In this document: positions 34,560 to 43,596 of the stretch, one piece after another | Layout: each line of letters opens with the position of its first letter | How positions within the stretch are numbered: position 1 is the stretch's first letter | From: Candidatus Limnocylindrales bacterium | Lineage (GTDB): Bacteria > Desulfobacterota > Binatia > UBA1149 > CAITLU01 | NCBI GenBank assembly: GCA_035626395.1 | Contig: DASPNR010000002.1 | Span: 250,501-314,500 of the forward strand | Length of the DNA: 64,000 nucleotides | Direction: 5' to 3' | Notes under the pieces: model-generated | Told to the model about the DNA's origin: nothing | Seen by the model: the letters and a program-made list of their open reading frames with translations, nothing else | The model's database searches: none | Translations under genes and position numbers: made by a program

Positions 34560-35311
34560 GCGCCAAGATCGAGATTCGCGGCCTGACGGTGCGCTACCGC
34601 GGCAAGGTCGCGCTGCAGGACGTGTCGCTGACGGCCGAGGAGAACGAGATCCTGGCCATCATCGGCCCTGCCGGCGCCGGCAAGACGACGCTGCTCAACT
34701 GCATCAACCGCATGTCCGACATGATTCCGGGGATGGAGGTCGAAGGCACGATCCTCATCGATGGCATCGACGTGCGCAGCATGCGCGATGCCGCGGCGCT
34801 GCGCCGGCGCATCGGCGTCGTCTTCCCGCTGCCGGTGGGCCTTCCGATGTCGATCTACGACAACGTGGCGTTCGCGCCGCGCATGGCCGGCATCCGCGAC
34901 AGGAAGAGGCTCGACGACCTGGTGGAGCGATGCCTTCGCCAGGCGGCGCTCTTCGAGGAGGTCAAGGACAGGCTCGACGACCTCGGCACCCGCCTTTCGG
35001 GCGGGCAGCAGCAGCGACTGACCATTGCGAGGGCGCTCTCGCTCGAGCCCGAGATCCTCTGCCTCGATGAGTTCTCGATCGCCGTCGATCCGGTGACCAC
35101 GATGAAGATCGAGGAGGTCATCAAGCAGCTCAAGAAGGACATGACGGTGCTGCTGGTGACCAACCTGGTGCTGCAGGCGCGCCGCCTGGGTGACCGCACT
35201 GCGCTCTTCCTGGACAGCCGCCTGGTCGAGGTCGGACCGACCGAGACCATCTTCTCGCGCAATACCGCCGATGCGCGTACCTTCCAGTACGTGCAGGGGC
35301 TCTTCGGATGA
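34556..35311 (+). CDS. pstB: Phosphate ABC transporter ATPase PstB1 (degenerate Q- and H-loops)
   Basis: This 251-residue PstB homologue keeps Walker A (GPAGAGKTT, 37-45), the signature LSGGQQQR (147-154) and the Walker B Glu in CLDEF (D171-E172). Three regulatory elements are altered. The Q-loop Gln is Pro (VVFPLPVG, P91), the switch His is Asn (VTNLVLQ, N203), and DEP reads DEF with AVDP instead of ALDP. It starts by GTGA overlap with pstA. Such a subunit cannot form a normal site with itself but offers an intact signature to a partner. The next gene has the complementary defect, so a PstB1/PstB2 heterodimer is inferred. Confidence 0.88.
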
Positions 35312-36096
35312 TCAAGGACGTCGCCGGTGCCGGCCAGCCCGTCATCGTCACACGCGGTCTTCGGTTGAGCTACGGCAGCGTCGAAGCGCTGCGCGGCATC
35401 GACCTGGACGTCACGCGCGGCCGCATCACCGCGCTGATCGGCCCCTCCGGGTGCGGCAAGTCGACGCTGCTGCGCTGCTTCAACCGCATCAACGAGCGCT
35501 ACGACAACGTGACCACCAGCGGCGAGGTCGTGATCTCGGGCCGCAACATCTACGACGACGAGGTCGATCTCATCGAGCTGCGCAAGCAGGTGGGCATGGT
35601 GTTCCAGCGCCCCAACCCGATGCCGATCTCGGTGCGGGACAACGTCCTGTACGGTTACCGCCTGCATTCGCCGCGGCGTGACCGCGGCGCCAGGCTCGAG
35701 CAGGAACAGCTCGAGAGCGCCCTGCGTGCCGTGCGTCTGTGGGACGACCTCAAGGACCGGCTCGACGAGAAGGCGACGCGCCTGCAGCTCGAGCAGCAGC
35801 AGAAGCTGTGCATCGCCCGCCTGCTGCCCCTGAAGCCGTCCATCATCCTGATGGACGAGCCCTGTTCGGCGCTCGATCCCAACGCCACCGCCGCGGTCGA
35901 GGACCTCATGCGGGCGCTGGCCGGCGCCTTCACGATCGTGGTGGTGACGCACAACATGGCGCAGGCGCGCCGGGTCAGCGACGAGTGCGTCTTCATGCTG
36001 CTCGGCGAGATCATCGAGCATCGGCGCACCGAAGACCTCTTCATCGCGCCGCACGACAAACGCACCGCCGACTATATCGAAGGGCGCTTCGGCTGA
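35308..36096 (+). CDS. pstB: Phosphate ABC transporter ATPase PstB2 (degenerate signature)
   Basis: This 262-residue PstB has a full Walker A (GPSGCGKST, 45-53), Q-loop MVFQRPNP (Q100), Walker B LMDEPCSALDP (D183-E184) and switch His VTHNMAQA (H215). The ABC signature LSGGQ is replaced by LQLEQ (159-163), so in a homodimer ATP could not be held by a normal signature. Placed with PstB1, which keeps LSGGQ but has altered Q and H loops, one composite ATP site is canonical and the other doubly degenerate. This is the arrangement of heterodimeric ABC exporters, not of known Pst systems. The ATG overlaps the pstB1 stop. Confidence 0.9.
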   Translation: MIKDVAGAGQPVIVTRGLRLSYGSVEALRGIDLDVTRGRITALIGPSGCGKSTLLRCFNRINERYDNVTTSGEVVISGRNIYDDEVDLIELRKQVGMVFQRPNPMPISVRDNVLYGYRLHSPRRDRGARLEQEQLESALRAVRLWDDLKDRLDEKATRLQLEQQQKLCIARLLPLKPSIILMDEPCSALDPNATAAVEDLMRALAGAFTIVVVTHNMAQARRVSDECVFMLLGEIIEHRRTEDLFIAPHDKRTADYIEGRFG

Positions 36097-36191
36097 GGCC
36101 GTACCAGGCGGCCGTACTGCCGCGTAACATTGGATCCGGCCGTCGCACCCTCGGTACGGCGGCGCACCAGACACGTCACGAGGAAGGCGAC

Positions 36192-36902
36192 ATGGATCAG
36201 GCCCTGCGCACCCGCCTCGACAAGCTGGCCGCCGACTGCGCCGCCACTCTTGGCAGCCGCCTGCGCGGCGTGATCGTGTACGGCGACGCGGTCTGGGCCG
36301 CGGCAGCGCCGACGACCGTGGCGCTGCTCGTGGACGCAGTCACGATGACGCTCGTGCGCGACGTGACGGCGGTGGCCGCACGCTGGCGCCGCGCGTTTCC
36401 GCCGCCGCTCGTGCTCGACGACGAGTATCTCGCCACCTCGTGTGACGTCTTTCCGCTCGAGCTTCTGGCCTTGCGCGACACGCATGAGGTGGTTGCGGGT
36501 GATGCCAGCCGCCTCGAGGGGCTCGTGCTCGACCTCGAGCACCTGCGCCTGGAGGTCGAAGAGCAGCTCAAAGGAAAGATCCTCCACCTCCGGCAGGCGT
36601 TCATCGAGGCAAGAGGGCGCACGCGGCTGCTGACGCAGCTGCTTCAGGACAGCTCCACCGGCTTCGAGACCGTCATGCGCGGCCTGCTCTATCTCGACGG
36701 ACGCGAGCATCCGCGCAAGCCCGACGAGGTGCTGCGCGCGGTGCAGGAAGCCACCGGCGTGTCGCTGCCGGCATTCGAGCGCATCCAGAGCGCGCGCATG
36801 CACGGAGGCCTGCGTGCCGCCGAAGCTGATGGCCTGTTCGAGCGCTACCACGACGAGCTGGTCGAGCTGGCGCGCGCCGCCGACCGCGTCACGCGAGGCT
36901 GA
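36192..36902 (+). CDS. Uncharacterised protein, possible degenerate nucleotidyltransferase fold
   Basis: This 236-residue protein has no clear family by eye. Residues 20-50 (SRLRGVIVYGDAVWAAAAPTTVALLVD) resemble the beta-alpha-beta start of nucleotidyltransferase (MNT-type) proteins, where GSxARG and DxD would lie. The catalytic acids are largely missing, so it may be inactive. Residues 115-235 are mainly helical (LEHLRLEVEEQLKGKILHLRQAF, then RTRLLTQLLQDS), which could be a HEPN-like partner region, though the HEPN Rx4-6H motif is not seen. It lies 95 bases after pstB2 and one base before the TPM gene start (GTG), so it is probably co-transcribed with it. Its function is unknown. Confidence 0.6.
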   Translation: MDQALRTRLDKLAADCAATLGSRLRGVIVYGDAVWAAAAPTTVALLVDAVTMTLVRDVTAVAARWRRAFPPPLVLDDEYLATSCDVFPLELLALRDTHEVVAGDASRLEGLVLDLEHLRLEVEEQLKGKILHLRQAFIEARGRTRLLTQLLQDSSTGFETVMRGLLYLDGREHPRKPDEVLRAVQEATGVSLPAFERIQSARMHGGLRAAEADGLFERYHDELVELARAADRVTRG

Positions 36903-36903
36903 G

Positions 36904-37791
36904 GTGGCACCGAGCCCTGCGGAGATATTTCGCGTGCCGGCGGCACCGGCGCATGCGGCAGGAGACGCCGGCGCGTGGCGCCATCGTCTCGCGCGCGCTG
37001 GCGCATGCCTGGCGGTGTCCATTCTCGTGGCACTGGCGGCAGCGCCGGCGCACGCCGCGCGCGTCACCGGCCCTGGCGCATCCGCGGAGGCACCCTCCTC
37101 GGGCACGCCGGCCATTCCGGCGCTCTCCGGTCCGGTCGTCGACGAAGCCGACGTAATGGAGGCACAGGAGGAAGCTGCGCTGGAGCGGCTGGCGATCGAC
37201 GTCAAGGAGCGTACCGGCGCCGAGATCGCGGTGCTGACCGTGGCCACGACGGCGCCGCTCGACGACTTCAGCTACGGCATGAAAGTCGTGGAAGCCTGGA
37301 GGCTCGGCAGCAAGGAACGCGACGACGGCCTTCTGCTGCTGATCGCGGTCAACGACCGCCGTGCACGCTTCTTTACCGGCTACGGCCTGGAGGGCGTCCT
37401 GCCCGACGGCCGCACCGGCGCGATCCTGGACGCGGCAGTGGTGCCGCGCTTCCGAAGCGGCGACTTCGGCGGCGGCGTGATCGCCGGCATGCGCGAGGTC
37501 TCCCGCATCCTGCTGAGCGAGTACGACCACGGCACGGTCAAGCGGGCGCAGCGTGCACGCGGCCGGCAGACCGGCTTGCTCGGCCTGCTGCCCCTGCTGT
37601 TCCTCATCGGCATGATCATGCTTACCACCAGAGGACGGCGCCGCCGCTACCATCCGATCTTCTGGGGCGGCGGCTTTGGCGGACCCATGGGCGGCGGCTT
37701 CGGCGGCGGCTTTGGTGGAGGCGGAGGTTTCGGCGGATTCGGCGGCGGCGGTGGCGGCTTCGGAGGCGGAGGCGCGGGCCGCGGTTGGTAA
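36904..37791 (+). CDS. TPM-domain protein with Gly/Phe-rich C-terminus
   Basis: This protein of about 295 residues has a Sec-type signal peptide (hydrophobic stretch ending AAAPAHA), and the mature part has a TPM domain (residues about 80-210) with VVDEADVMEAQEEAALERLAIDVKERTGAEIAVLTV and KERDDGLLLLIAVNDRRARF. The typical TPM end GVLPDGRTGAILD is visible. A transmembrane helix follows (LLGLLPLLFLIGMIM), then a 60-residue tail of Gly/Phe repeats with GGFGGG. TPM proteins sit at the membrane in envelope maintenance or photosystem repair relatives and often pair with LemA, which follows here by 25 bases. The GTG at 36904 was chosen for its position one base after the previous stop; an alternative GTG lies at 36934. 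Confidence 0.78.
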   Translation: MAPSPAEIFRVPAAPAHAAGDAGAWRHRLARAGACLAVSILVALAAAPAHAARVTGPGASAEAPSSGTPAIPALSGPVVDEADVMEAQEEAALERLAIDVKERTGAEIAVLTVATTAPLDDFSYGMKVVEAWRLGSKERDDGLLLLIAVNDRRARFFTGYGLEGVLPDGRTGAILDAAVVPRFRSGDFGGGVIAGMREVSRILLSEYDHGTVKRAQRARGRQTGLLGLLPLLFLIGMIMLTTRGRRRRYHPIFWGGGFGGPMGGGFGGGFGGGGGFGGFGGGGGGFGGGGAGRGW

Positions 37792-37816
37792 AGGCGCAGA
37801 CACAAGGAGAGCGACG

Positions 37817-38380
37817 ATGATGAACCGACGAAGACTGCTCGCGCTGGCGGCGGCAACCCTGGCCTCGATGCTCACCCTGCCCGGCTGCGGCTACAACACG
37901 CTCGTCAAGCAGAACGAGGCCGTCGACGCCGCCTGGAGCGAGGTGCAGAACCAGCTCCAGCGCCGCAACGATCTGATCCCGAACCTGGTCAACACCGTCA
38001 AGGGCTTTGCGCAGCAGGAGAAGGACGTGCTGATCAAGGTCACCGAGGCGCGCAGCCGCGTGGCCGGGGCCGGCACGCCCCAGGAAGCGATGCAGGCATC
38101 GAACGAGCTCAGCGGCGCGCTCTCGCGCCTGCTGGTGGTGGTCGAGCAATATCCGCAGCTCAAGAGCGACCAGAACTTCCTGCGCCTGCAGGATGAGCTG
38201 GCCGGCACCGAGAACCGCCTGTCGGTGGCGCGCATGCGCTACAACGAGCAGGTGCAGGGCTACAACGCGCAGGTGAAGAGCTTCCCAACCAACCTCATGG
38301 CCAAGATGTTCGGCTTCGACGCACGTCCGTATTTCGAGGCGCCCGAGTCGGCGCGCGCGGTGCCGGAAGTGAAGTTCTGA
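37817..38380 (+). CDS. LemA-family lipoprotein
   Basis: This 187-residue LemA protein has a signal peptide ending in lipobox LPGC (about residue 24), followed by the typical helical LemA body with YNTLVKQNEAVDAAWSEVQNQLQRRNDLIPNLVNTVKGFA. The later conserved QEKDVLIKVTEARS, LDELAGTENRLSVARMRYNE and FPTNLMAKMFGF blocks are present. LemA proteins are membrane-anchored with unknown biochemical role, often next to TPM or HtpX genes. The AAGGAG ribosome site is clear. With the TPM protein it makes a two-gene envelope module. Confidence 0.88.
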   Translation: MMNRRRLLALAAATLASMLTLPGCGYNTLVKQNEAVDAAWSEVQNQLQRRNDLIPNLVNTVKGFAQQEKDVLIKVTEARSRVAGAGTPQEAMQASNELSGALSRLLVVVEQYPQLKSDQNFLRLQDELAGTENRLSVARMRYNEQVQGYNAQVKSFPTNLMAKMFGFDARPYFEAPESARAVPEVKF

Positions 38381-38465
38381 CGGCGGCGACCGGCTGCACG
38401 CGCGGGGCGCCATGACCGGGCCCAGCCCGCTGCCGTGTCACCAGCGCACCGACGAGAACGTCGTG

Positions 38466-39728
38466 ATGGAATCCTGGCCTGTCTTCGTCGCCTGTGCGCC
38501 GGGACTCGAGCCGTTGCTCAACGCCGAGATCACCAGCATCGGCGGGGATGCCACGGCCTCGAGCATCGTCGAGGGCGGCGTGGAGCTGCACGCGGACGCG
38601 GCGACGCTTTATCGCCTGCACCTCGAGCTCGGGCTCGCGCTCAAGATCCTCGTGCGCATCGGCACCTTCCGCGCCACCGGTTTTGGCGAGCTCGAGCGCC
38701 GGGCGGCGGCGCTGCCGTGGGAGCGCTGGCTGACCCCGCCGGTTTCGGTGTTGGTGCGTGCGACGTGCCGCCACTCCCGGCTGTGGCACAGCGATGCCGT
38801 GGCGGAGCGCGTTCAGGGCGTGATTGCCGAATGGGCCGTCGCTTCGGCAGCGACGCCGTGCAGGCGCGGGCGCCGCGCGCGCAGGCGTGGCGGCGCTGAA
38901 TCCGATGCGCCGGCAGGGACGACCGGCGTAGCCATGGCCAATGCGCTCGAAGTCCAGGTCCGCCTCATGGATGACGTCTGCACGATCTCGCTCGACACCG
39001 CCGGCGAACTGCTCTCGCGCCGCGGCTACCGCGAGGCGGGAGCCAAGGCGCCGCTGCGCGAGGACCTGGCGCGGGCCCTGGTGATCGCGTCCGGCTGGGA
39101 CATGCGCAGTCCGCTCGTCGATCCCTTCGCCGGCTCCGGAACCATCGCCATCGAGGCCGACTGGCTCGCGCGACGCGTGCCACCCGGGCACCTTCGCCGC
39201 TTCGCGCTCTTCGAGATGCCGGCTTTCGATCCGCGACTATGGAGCGAGCTGCGCGACGCCGCCCTGCAGCGCTCGACAATCGAGGGACCGCCGATCTTCG
39301 CGAGCGATCGCGATGCAGGCGCAGTAAAAGCCGCACGCGCCAATGCCGAGCGTGCGACATGCAACAATGTTCACGTCGATGAGGCGGCGCTGATGTCGGC
39401 GCCCGCGCTGGCGGCGCCGCCCGCCGAGCGCGGCGCCATCGTCACCAATCCGCCCTGGGGCCGCCGCGTGCGCGGCCGCGACCCGCTGGCCAACCTGTAC
39501 GCGGCCTTCGGCAATGCCGCACGAAAGCTGCCGGGCAGCTGGCGCGTGGCGATGGCGGTGGCTTCGCCGCAGCTGGCGCGCATGACGGGGCTCGATCTGC
39601 AGCCTGCCGTGATGACCGACAGCGGCGGCGTCAAGGTCTACTTCGCCGTCGGCGCTGCGCACGCATTGCCGCCGCGCCGCCGGCGGCCAGCTAGGCGCCC
39701 TTCTCGACCTCGGCAAGGTACTCGCTGA
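38466..39728 (+). CDS. THUMP-type class I RNA methyltransferase (RlmL/TrmN-like)
   Basis: This protein of about 420 residues has an N-terminal THUMP-like RNA-binding part (residues 1-160; VFVACAPGLEPLLNAEI, FRATGFGELERRA) and a C-terminal Rossmann methyltransferase. The SAM motif is LVDPFAGSGTIAIEA. The catalytic amino-methyltransferase motif is TNPPWG (NPP[W/Y]), typical of N2-guanine or N6 methylation in RNA. It resembles RlmL and related rRNA guanine methyltransferases. The preferred start at 38466 begins with MESWPVF, 18 residues downstream of an alternative ATG at 38412. The 3' end overlaps the convergent hybrid kinase by 38 bases. Confidence 0.85.
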   Translation: MESWPVFVACAPGLEPLLNAEITSIGGDATASSIVEGGVELHADAATLYRLHLELGLALKILVRIGTFRATGFGELERRAAALPWERWLTPPVSVLVRATCRHSRLWHSDAVAERVQGVIAEWAVASAATPCRRGRRARRRGGAESDAPAGTTGVAMANALEVQVRLMDDVCTISLDTAGELLSRRGYREAGAKAPLREDLARALVIASGWDMRSPLVDPFAGSGTIAIEADWLARRVPPGHLRRFALFEMPAFDPRLWSELRDAALQRSTIEGPPIFASDRDAGAVKAARANAERATCNNVHVDEAALMSAPALAAPPAERGAIVTNPPWGRRVRGRDPLANLYAAFGNAARKLPGSWRVAMAVASPQLARMTGLDLQPAVMTDSGGVKVYFAVGAAHALPPRRRRPARRPSRPRQGTR

Positions 39729-42700
39729 CCGAGCGCGCGACCGCACAGACGGTGTCACCGTCCTCGCGCTCGGCTGCGCGCTCGAGCTCGGCGCCGAGCG
39801 CGGAGAGCCTGGCGAAGCCGTAACCGCCGCCGGTGCCCTTGAGCTGATGGCCGATGCGTCGAACGTCCTGCATGCGGCCGGTGGACGCGAGCTGCGGCAC
39901 CTGCTCGACCTCCTCGCCCACCTCCTGCAGATAGCGATTCACCAGCGACTGAAGACCGGCCTCGCGCGCTGCGGACCAGTTGCCGCCATTGCCGTTGCCG
40001 GTGCGTGCGCCGCTGTCCGCGTCCGCAGCGACCTGAGGATCATTGTCCGACACCGGCGCCGGCCGGCGCGACAAGGGCCGTGCGCTCTCCAGAACATCGC
40101 GAGCCTGCTCGAGCGCGCGTGCGAGCGAGATCGCGGCTTCGGGCACCGACAGCGACAGGTCGACGTACGGCCGCGCTTCGCCGGATAGCGCGACCGACTC
40201 GGGACCGCGGCCGATGAGAACCACCGGGACCACGCGCTCACGAGCCTGCCGCAGCAGATCCTCGAGCACCGATACCTCGGCTGCCGACGAGCGGCCGGCC
40301 GCGATCAGGAGCGCGGCAACGGTGTCGGAGTGGATCGCGGCGCCGGCATCTTCCGTGCGCCGCGACGACAGCAGCCGATGCGTTCCCATCTGCTCGACCG
40401 CCGCGGCCAGGCGATCGACCACCGGCGTCGCCTCGTCGAGCAGGAACAAGGCCGGACGCGGGTCGCACCAGCGCTCGACCACTTCGAGCAGCGCGCGACG
40501 GCCCTGGATCGGCTTGGTGACGTAGTCGTTCATGCCGGCGGCCAGGCAGCGGTCGCGAAAGCCGGCCACGGCATGCGCCGTCAGCGCGACGATGGGAACC
40601 GGAGTGCGGGCAAAGCGCGCCTCGAAGTCGCGGATCGCCGCAGCCGCTTCGAAGCCGTCGAGCTCGGGCATCTGAAGATCGAGGAACGCGAGGTCGTACA
40701 GTCCGGCGCGGATCGCGTCGACCGCCGCTCGTCCGTCGCCGACAACCTCGACGATGTGGCCTGCGCTCTCGAGGATGCGGGCGGCCAGGAGTCGATTGAA
40801 GCGATTGTCCTCGGCAACCAGGATGCGCCGCGCCGGGGCCACGGCACCGTCGCGCGTGTCCTTGCGGACGCCGGGGCGCGCGATCGTCACGTTGGTCAGC
40901 GATGCCAGCAGATCGGCCAGCAGCGACAGGCGCACCGGTTTGCTCAGCTTTCCCGCAAGCCGGATCTCGCCGCGGCTGACGTCGCCCGCAACCGACGCGG
41001 CTCCCACCAGCACCACCGGCGGCGGGTTGGCACAGCGCGCCGACAGCACGCGCAGCAGAGCCACGCCATCCAGCTCGGGCATGGCCGTGTCGGCGAACAC
41101 CGCCATCCAGTGCTCGGGCGCCTCGGCGATGCGCGCCAGCGCGCGGTACGCGTCGGGCTCGGTCTCGACGCTGAAGCCGAGGCGTTCGATCATCGCGGCC
41201 AGCGCACCGGTGGCCACCGCGCTGTCGTCGACGACGAGCACGCGCGCGCCTTCGGGCGCGAACGGCTCGTAGCGGCTGGGCGCGCCGACCACGGAGGCGA
41301 ACTCGACATCGATGCGGAACGTCGTTCCTTCTCCGGGCGTGCTCTCGAGACTGATCCTGCCGCCCATCAGCTCGATGAGGGAACGGGTGATGGAAAGGCC
41401 CAGGCCGGTGCCGGGCTCGGGCTCGGCCTGGCGCGGATCGATGTAGCGCACGAAGCGCTCGAACACGTGCGCCTGGCGCTCCAGCGGAATGCCGGGTCCG
41501 GAGTCGCTGACGCGGAAGCGCACGTGCGTGCGCAGCCCTTCGGCATCGCCGCGCTCGGCGCCGAGATAGACGTGTCCCCTGGAAGTGAACTTGATGGCGT
41601 TGCCCACAAGGTTGGTCAGGATCTGACGGACGGCTCGGCGGTCGCCGGTGACCTGCGCCGGCAGCATCGGATCGATCCACAGCACCAGCTCCAGGCCCTT
41701 GCGCGAGGCCTGATCACGCAGCGCCAGGGCAACGCTCTCGACGACCTCGCACAGATCGAACGGCGCATGCTCGAGCTCCAGGCGCCCTTCGTCGATCTTG
41801 GCGAAGTCGAGCACGTCGCTGAGCAGCTCCGAGAGCGAGCGCGCGTTGACGCTGATGGCTTCGACGTACTCGCGCTGTGCCTCGTTCAGCGCCGTCTCGG
41901 CCAGCAGCTCGCTCATGCCGACCAGCGCGTTGAGCGGAGTGCGCAGCTCGTGGCTGACGGTGGCCAGGAACCGGCCCTTCTCCTGATTGGCCAGCTCGGC
42001 GCGCTCCATCGCCGCCCGCAGCTCGTCGGCAACCTTGTGGCGCTCGCTGATGTCGCGCACGTACACCGTCATCAGCTGCTGGCCGCCTTCGCGCACCTGG
42101 CTGACGCTGAGCTCGACGGGGAACGTGGTGCCGCCGGACCGGATCGCATCCAGCTCGATGCGACAGCCCTGCGTCGATGCCTTGGCGGACTTCAGACAGT
42201 TCTCCACTCCGAGCTTGTACGTCTCGCGCTCGGCCGCCGGAACGATCGTCTCGGTAAGGGAGCGCCCGATCACGTGCTCGCGCAGATAGCCGAAGAGGCG
42301 GCATGCGGCCGGATTGAACTCGAGAATCCGATCCTTCTCGTCGACGATGATGACGCCGTCGAGGGCCGTATCGACCACGCCGCGCAGCCGCGCCAGGCTG
42401 CGGCGCAGGCTCTCCTCGGCCTGCCGGCGGCGCCGCTCGATGTCCGCCCGGTCCACCAGCGCGGCACACGTGGTCAGCACCGGCGCCAGCAGCGTGCGCA
42501 GCGAGGCCAGCGAGATCTCCTCTTCGATTCCCGCCAGCAGCAGCACGCCGGCCTCGCCCGACTTGCCGTGGAACGAGCCGACCACGGCGATGCCGGGCGG
42601 GAGATTGCCCGCCATGTACGAGAACGCCTCCGGCAGCCCTTCGCGCTCGTCGAGCACGACCAGGCCGCCGCGCCGCTCGATGTCGCCGACGTCGCCGAGC

Positions 42701-43596
42701 GCGGCGCTGGAGTAGAGCCCGGCGCGGCACTGCTCGCGGTAGAATTCGCGCACGTCCTGCGGCCACGACGAGGACGCCAGCGCGTGCAAAGTCGCCGTCG
42801 CGCCCGGCTCGCCATTGGTGGGCACGCTCGAGAGGCTGGCGTAGCGCCCGCCCACCGCCGTCAGCACCGGCTGCAGCAGCGCGTCCCAGTCGCAGCGGTC
42901 GGCGCCGAGCATGACGAAGTCGGTCTGCGCGCGCCGGATGGCATCGAGGACGATGCGCAGCCGCTCGAGCTCGCGCTGGTTGGCGCGCTCGCCGGCAAGC
43001 GCATCGGCGAGCTCCTCTTCGCGCGCCTCGCGAAGGATCTGCTCGCGCGCGCCGCGGTGGCGCTGCATCTCGCGAACCCGTGCGATGACGACGCTGAGCA
43101 GGAAGGCCGTCCCCATCGCGAAGCGATAGGTCGTCCATGTCTCGCCCGCCTGATCCCACGACAGCGCCAGCCACGTCAGCACCGCGGCCCCGCCGAGCGC
43201 GATGGCCAGGCGAATCGAAGGCACGAGGCCGCCGCACGCGAAGAGGAACAGGATGAACAGGATCGACTGCTCGGGGACGCGCACCAGGAAGAAGTGCGCG
43301 GTGATGTTGACGAGCACGCTCAGCGCGACGAGCGTAGCGGTGACGTAGGGGCGCTGGCGCCCGATGCCGCCTTCGCGCGAGACGTGCGCCAGCCACAGGT
43401 TGATCAGGGACGCGGCCGCCGCCAGCGGCAGCATGACTCGCGCGATGGCAGGCTCGAGCAGAAGCCAGTGCGCGACCGCGTAAAGCGCGTACAGAACCGA
43501 CAGGCCCAGGCACAGAAGCGGCAGCGACTCGGCTACTTCGCGATCGCGCCGGCTGCGCACCTCGCGCTCGAGCTCGGCCGCGTCGAGCGTCCTCAT
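39691..43596 (-). CDS. Hybrid sensor histidine kinase with receivers and HPt
   Basis: This kinase of about 1301 residues has several membrane segments (residues 25-190), a GAF-like domain (about 250-400), a PAS domain (about 430-545), HisKA with ATVSHELRTPLNALVG, and HATPase with NLVGNAIKFTSRG and DSGPGIPLERQ. Three receiver-like domains follow. REC1 has VVDDSA and FADTAMPELDG, REC2 has VAEDNRF and FLDLQMPELDG, and a third has no phospho-acceptor Asp (pseudo-receiver). A C-terminal HPt has the His in HQLKGTGGG (about residue 1247). The start at 43596 overlaps the stop of the NtrC-type activator (ATGA), suggesting they form one phosphorelay that controls sigma-54 transcription. Confidence 0.88.
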   Translation of the reverse strand: MRTLDAAELEREVRSRRDREVAESLPLLCLGLSVLYALYAVAHWLLLEPAIARVMLPLAAAASLINLWLAHVSREGGIGRQRPYVTATLVALSVLVNITAHFFLVRVPEQSILFILFLFACGGLVPSIRLAIALGGAAVLTWLALSWDQAGETWTTYRFAMGTAFLLSVVIARVREMQRHRGAREQILREAREEELADALAGERANQRELERLRIVLDAIRRAQTDFVMLGADRCDWDALLQPVLTAVGGRYASLSSVPTNGEPGATATLHALASSSWPQDVREFYREQCRAGLYSSAALGDVGDIERRGGLVVLDEREGLPEAFSYMAGNLPPGIAVVGSFHGKSGEAGVLLLAGIEEEISLASLRTLLAPVLTTCAALVDRADIERRRRQAEESLRRSLARLRGVVDTALDGVIIVDEKDRILEFNPAACRLFGYLREHVIGRSLTETIVPAAERETYKLGVENCLKSAKASTQGCRIELDAIRSGGTTFPVELSVSQVREGGQQLMTVYVRDISERHKVADELRAAMERAELANQEKGRFLATVSHELRTPLNALVGMSELLAETALNEAQREYVEAISVNARSLSELLSDVLDFAKIDEGRLELEHAPFDLCEVVESVALALRDQASRKGLELVLWIDPMLPAQVTGDRRAVRQILTNLVGNAIKFTSRGHVYLGAERGDAEGLRTHVRFRVSDSGPGIPLERQAHVFERFVRYIDPRQAEPEPGTGLGLSITRSLIELMGGRISLESTPGEGTTFRIDVEFASVVGAPSRYEPFAPEGARVLVVDDSAVATGALAAMIERLGFSVETEPDAYRALARIAEAPEHWMAVFADTAMPELDGVALLRVLSARCANPPPVVLVGAASVAGDVSRGEIRLAGKLSKPVRLSLLADLLASLTNVTIARPGVRKDTRDGAVAPARRILVAEDNRFNRLLAARILESAGHIVEVVGDGRAAVDAIRAGLYDLAFLDLQMPELDGFEAAAAIRDFEARFARTPVPIVALTAHAVAGFRDRCLAAGMNDYVTKPIQGRRALLEVVERWCDPRPALFLLDEATPVVDRLAAAVEQMGTHRLLSSRRTEDAGAAIHSDTVAALLIAAGRSSAAEVSVLEDLLRQARERVVPVVLIGRGPESVALSGEARPYVDLSLSVPEAAISLARALEQARDVLESARPLSRRPAPVSDNDPQVAADADSGARTGNGNGGNWSAAREAGLQSLVNRYLQEVGEEVEQVPQLASTGRMQDVRRIGHQLKGTGGGYGFARLSALGAELERAAEREDGDTVCAVARSVSEYLAEVEKGA

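Noticed and set aside
37660-37790. Tandem GGC/TTC-type repeats
   Set aside because: These encode the Gly/Phe-rich tail of the TPM protein. This is coding low-complexity sequence of known type, not a DNA repeat element.
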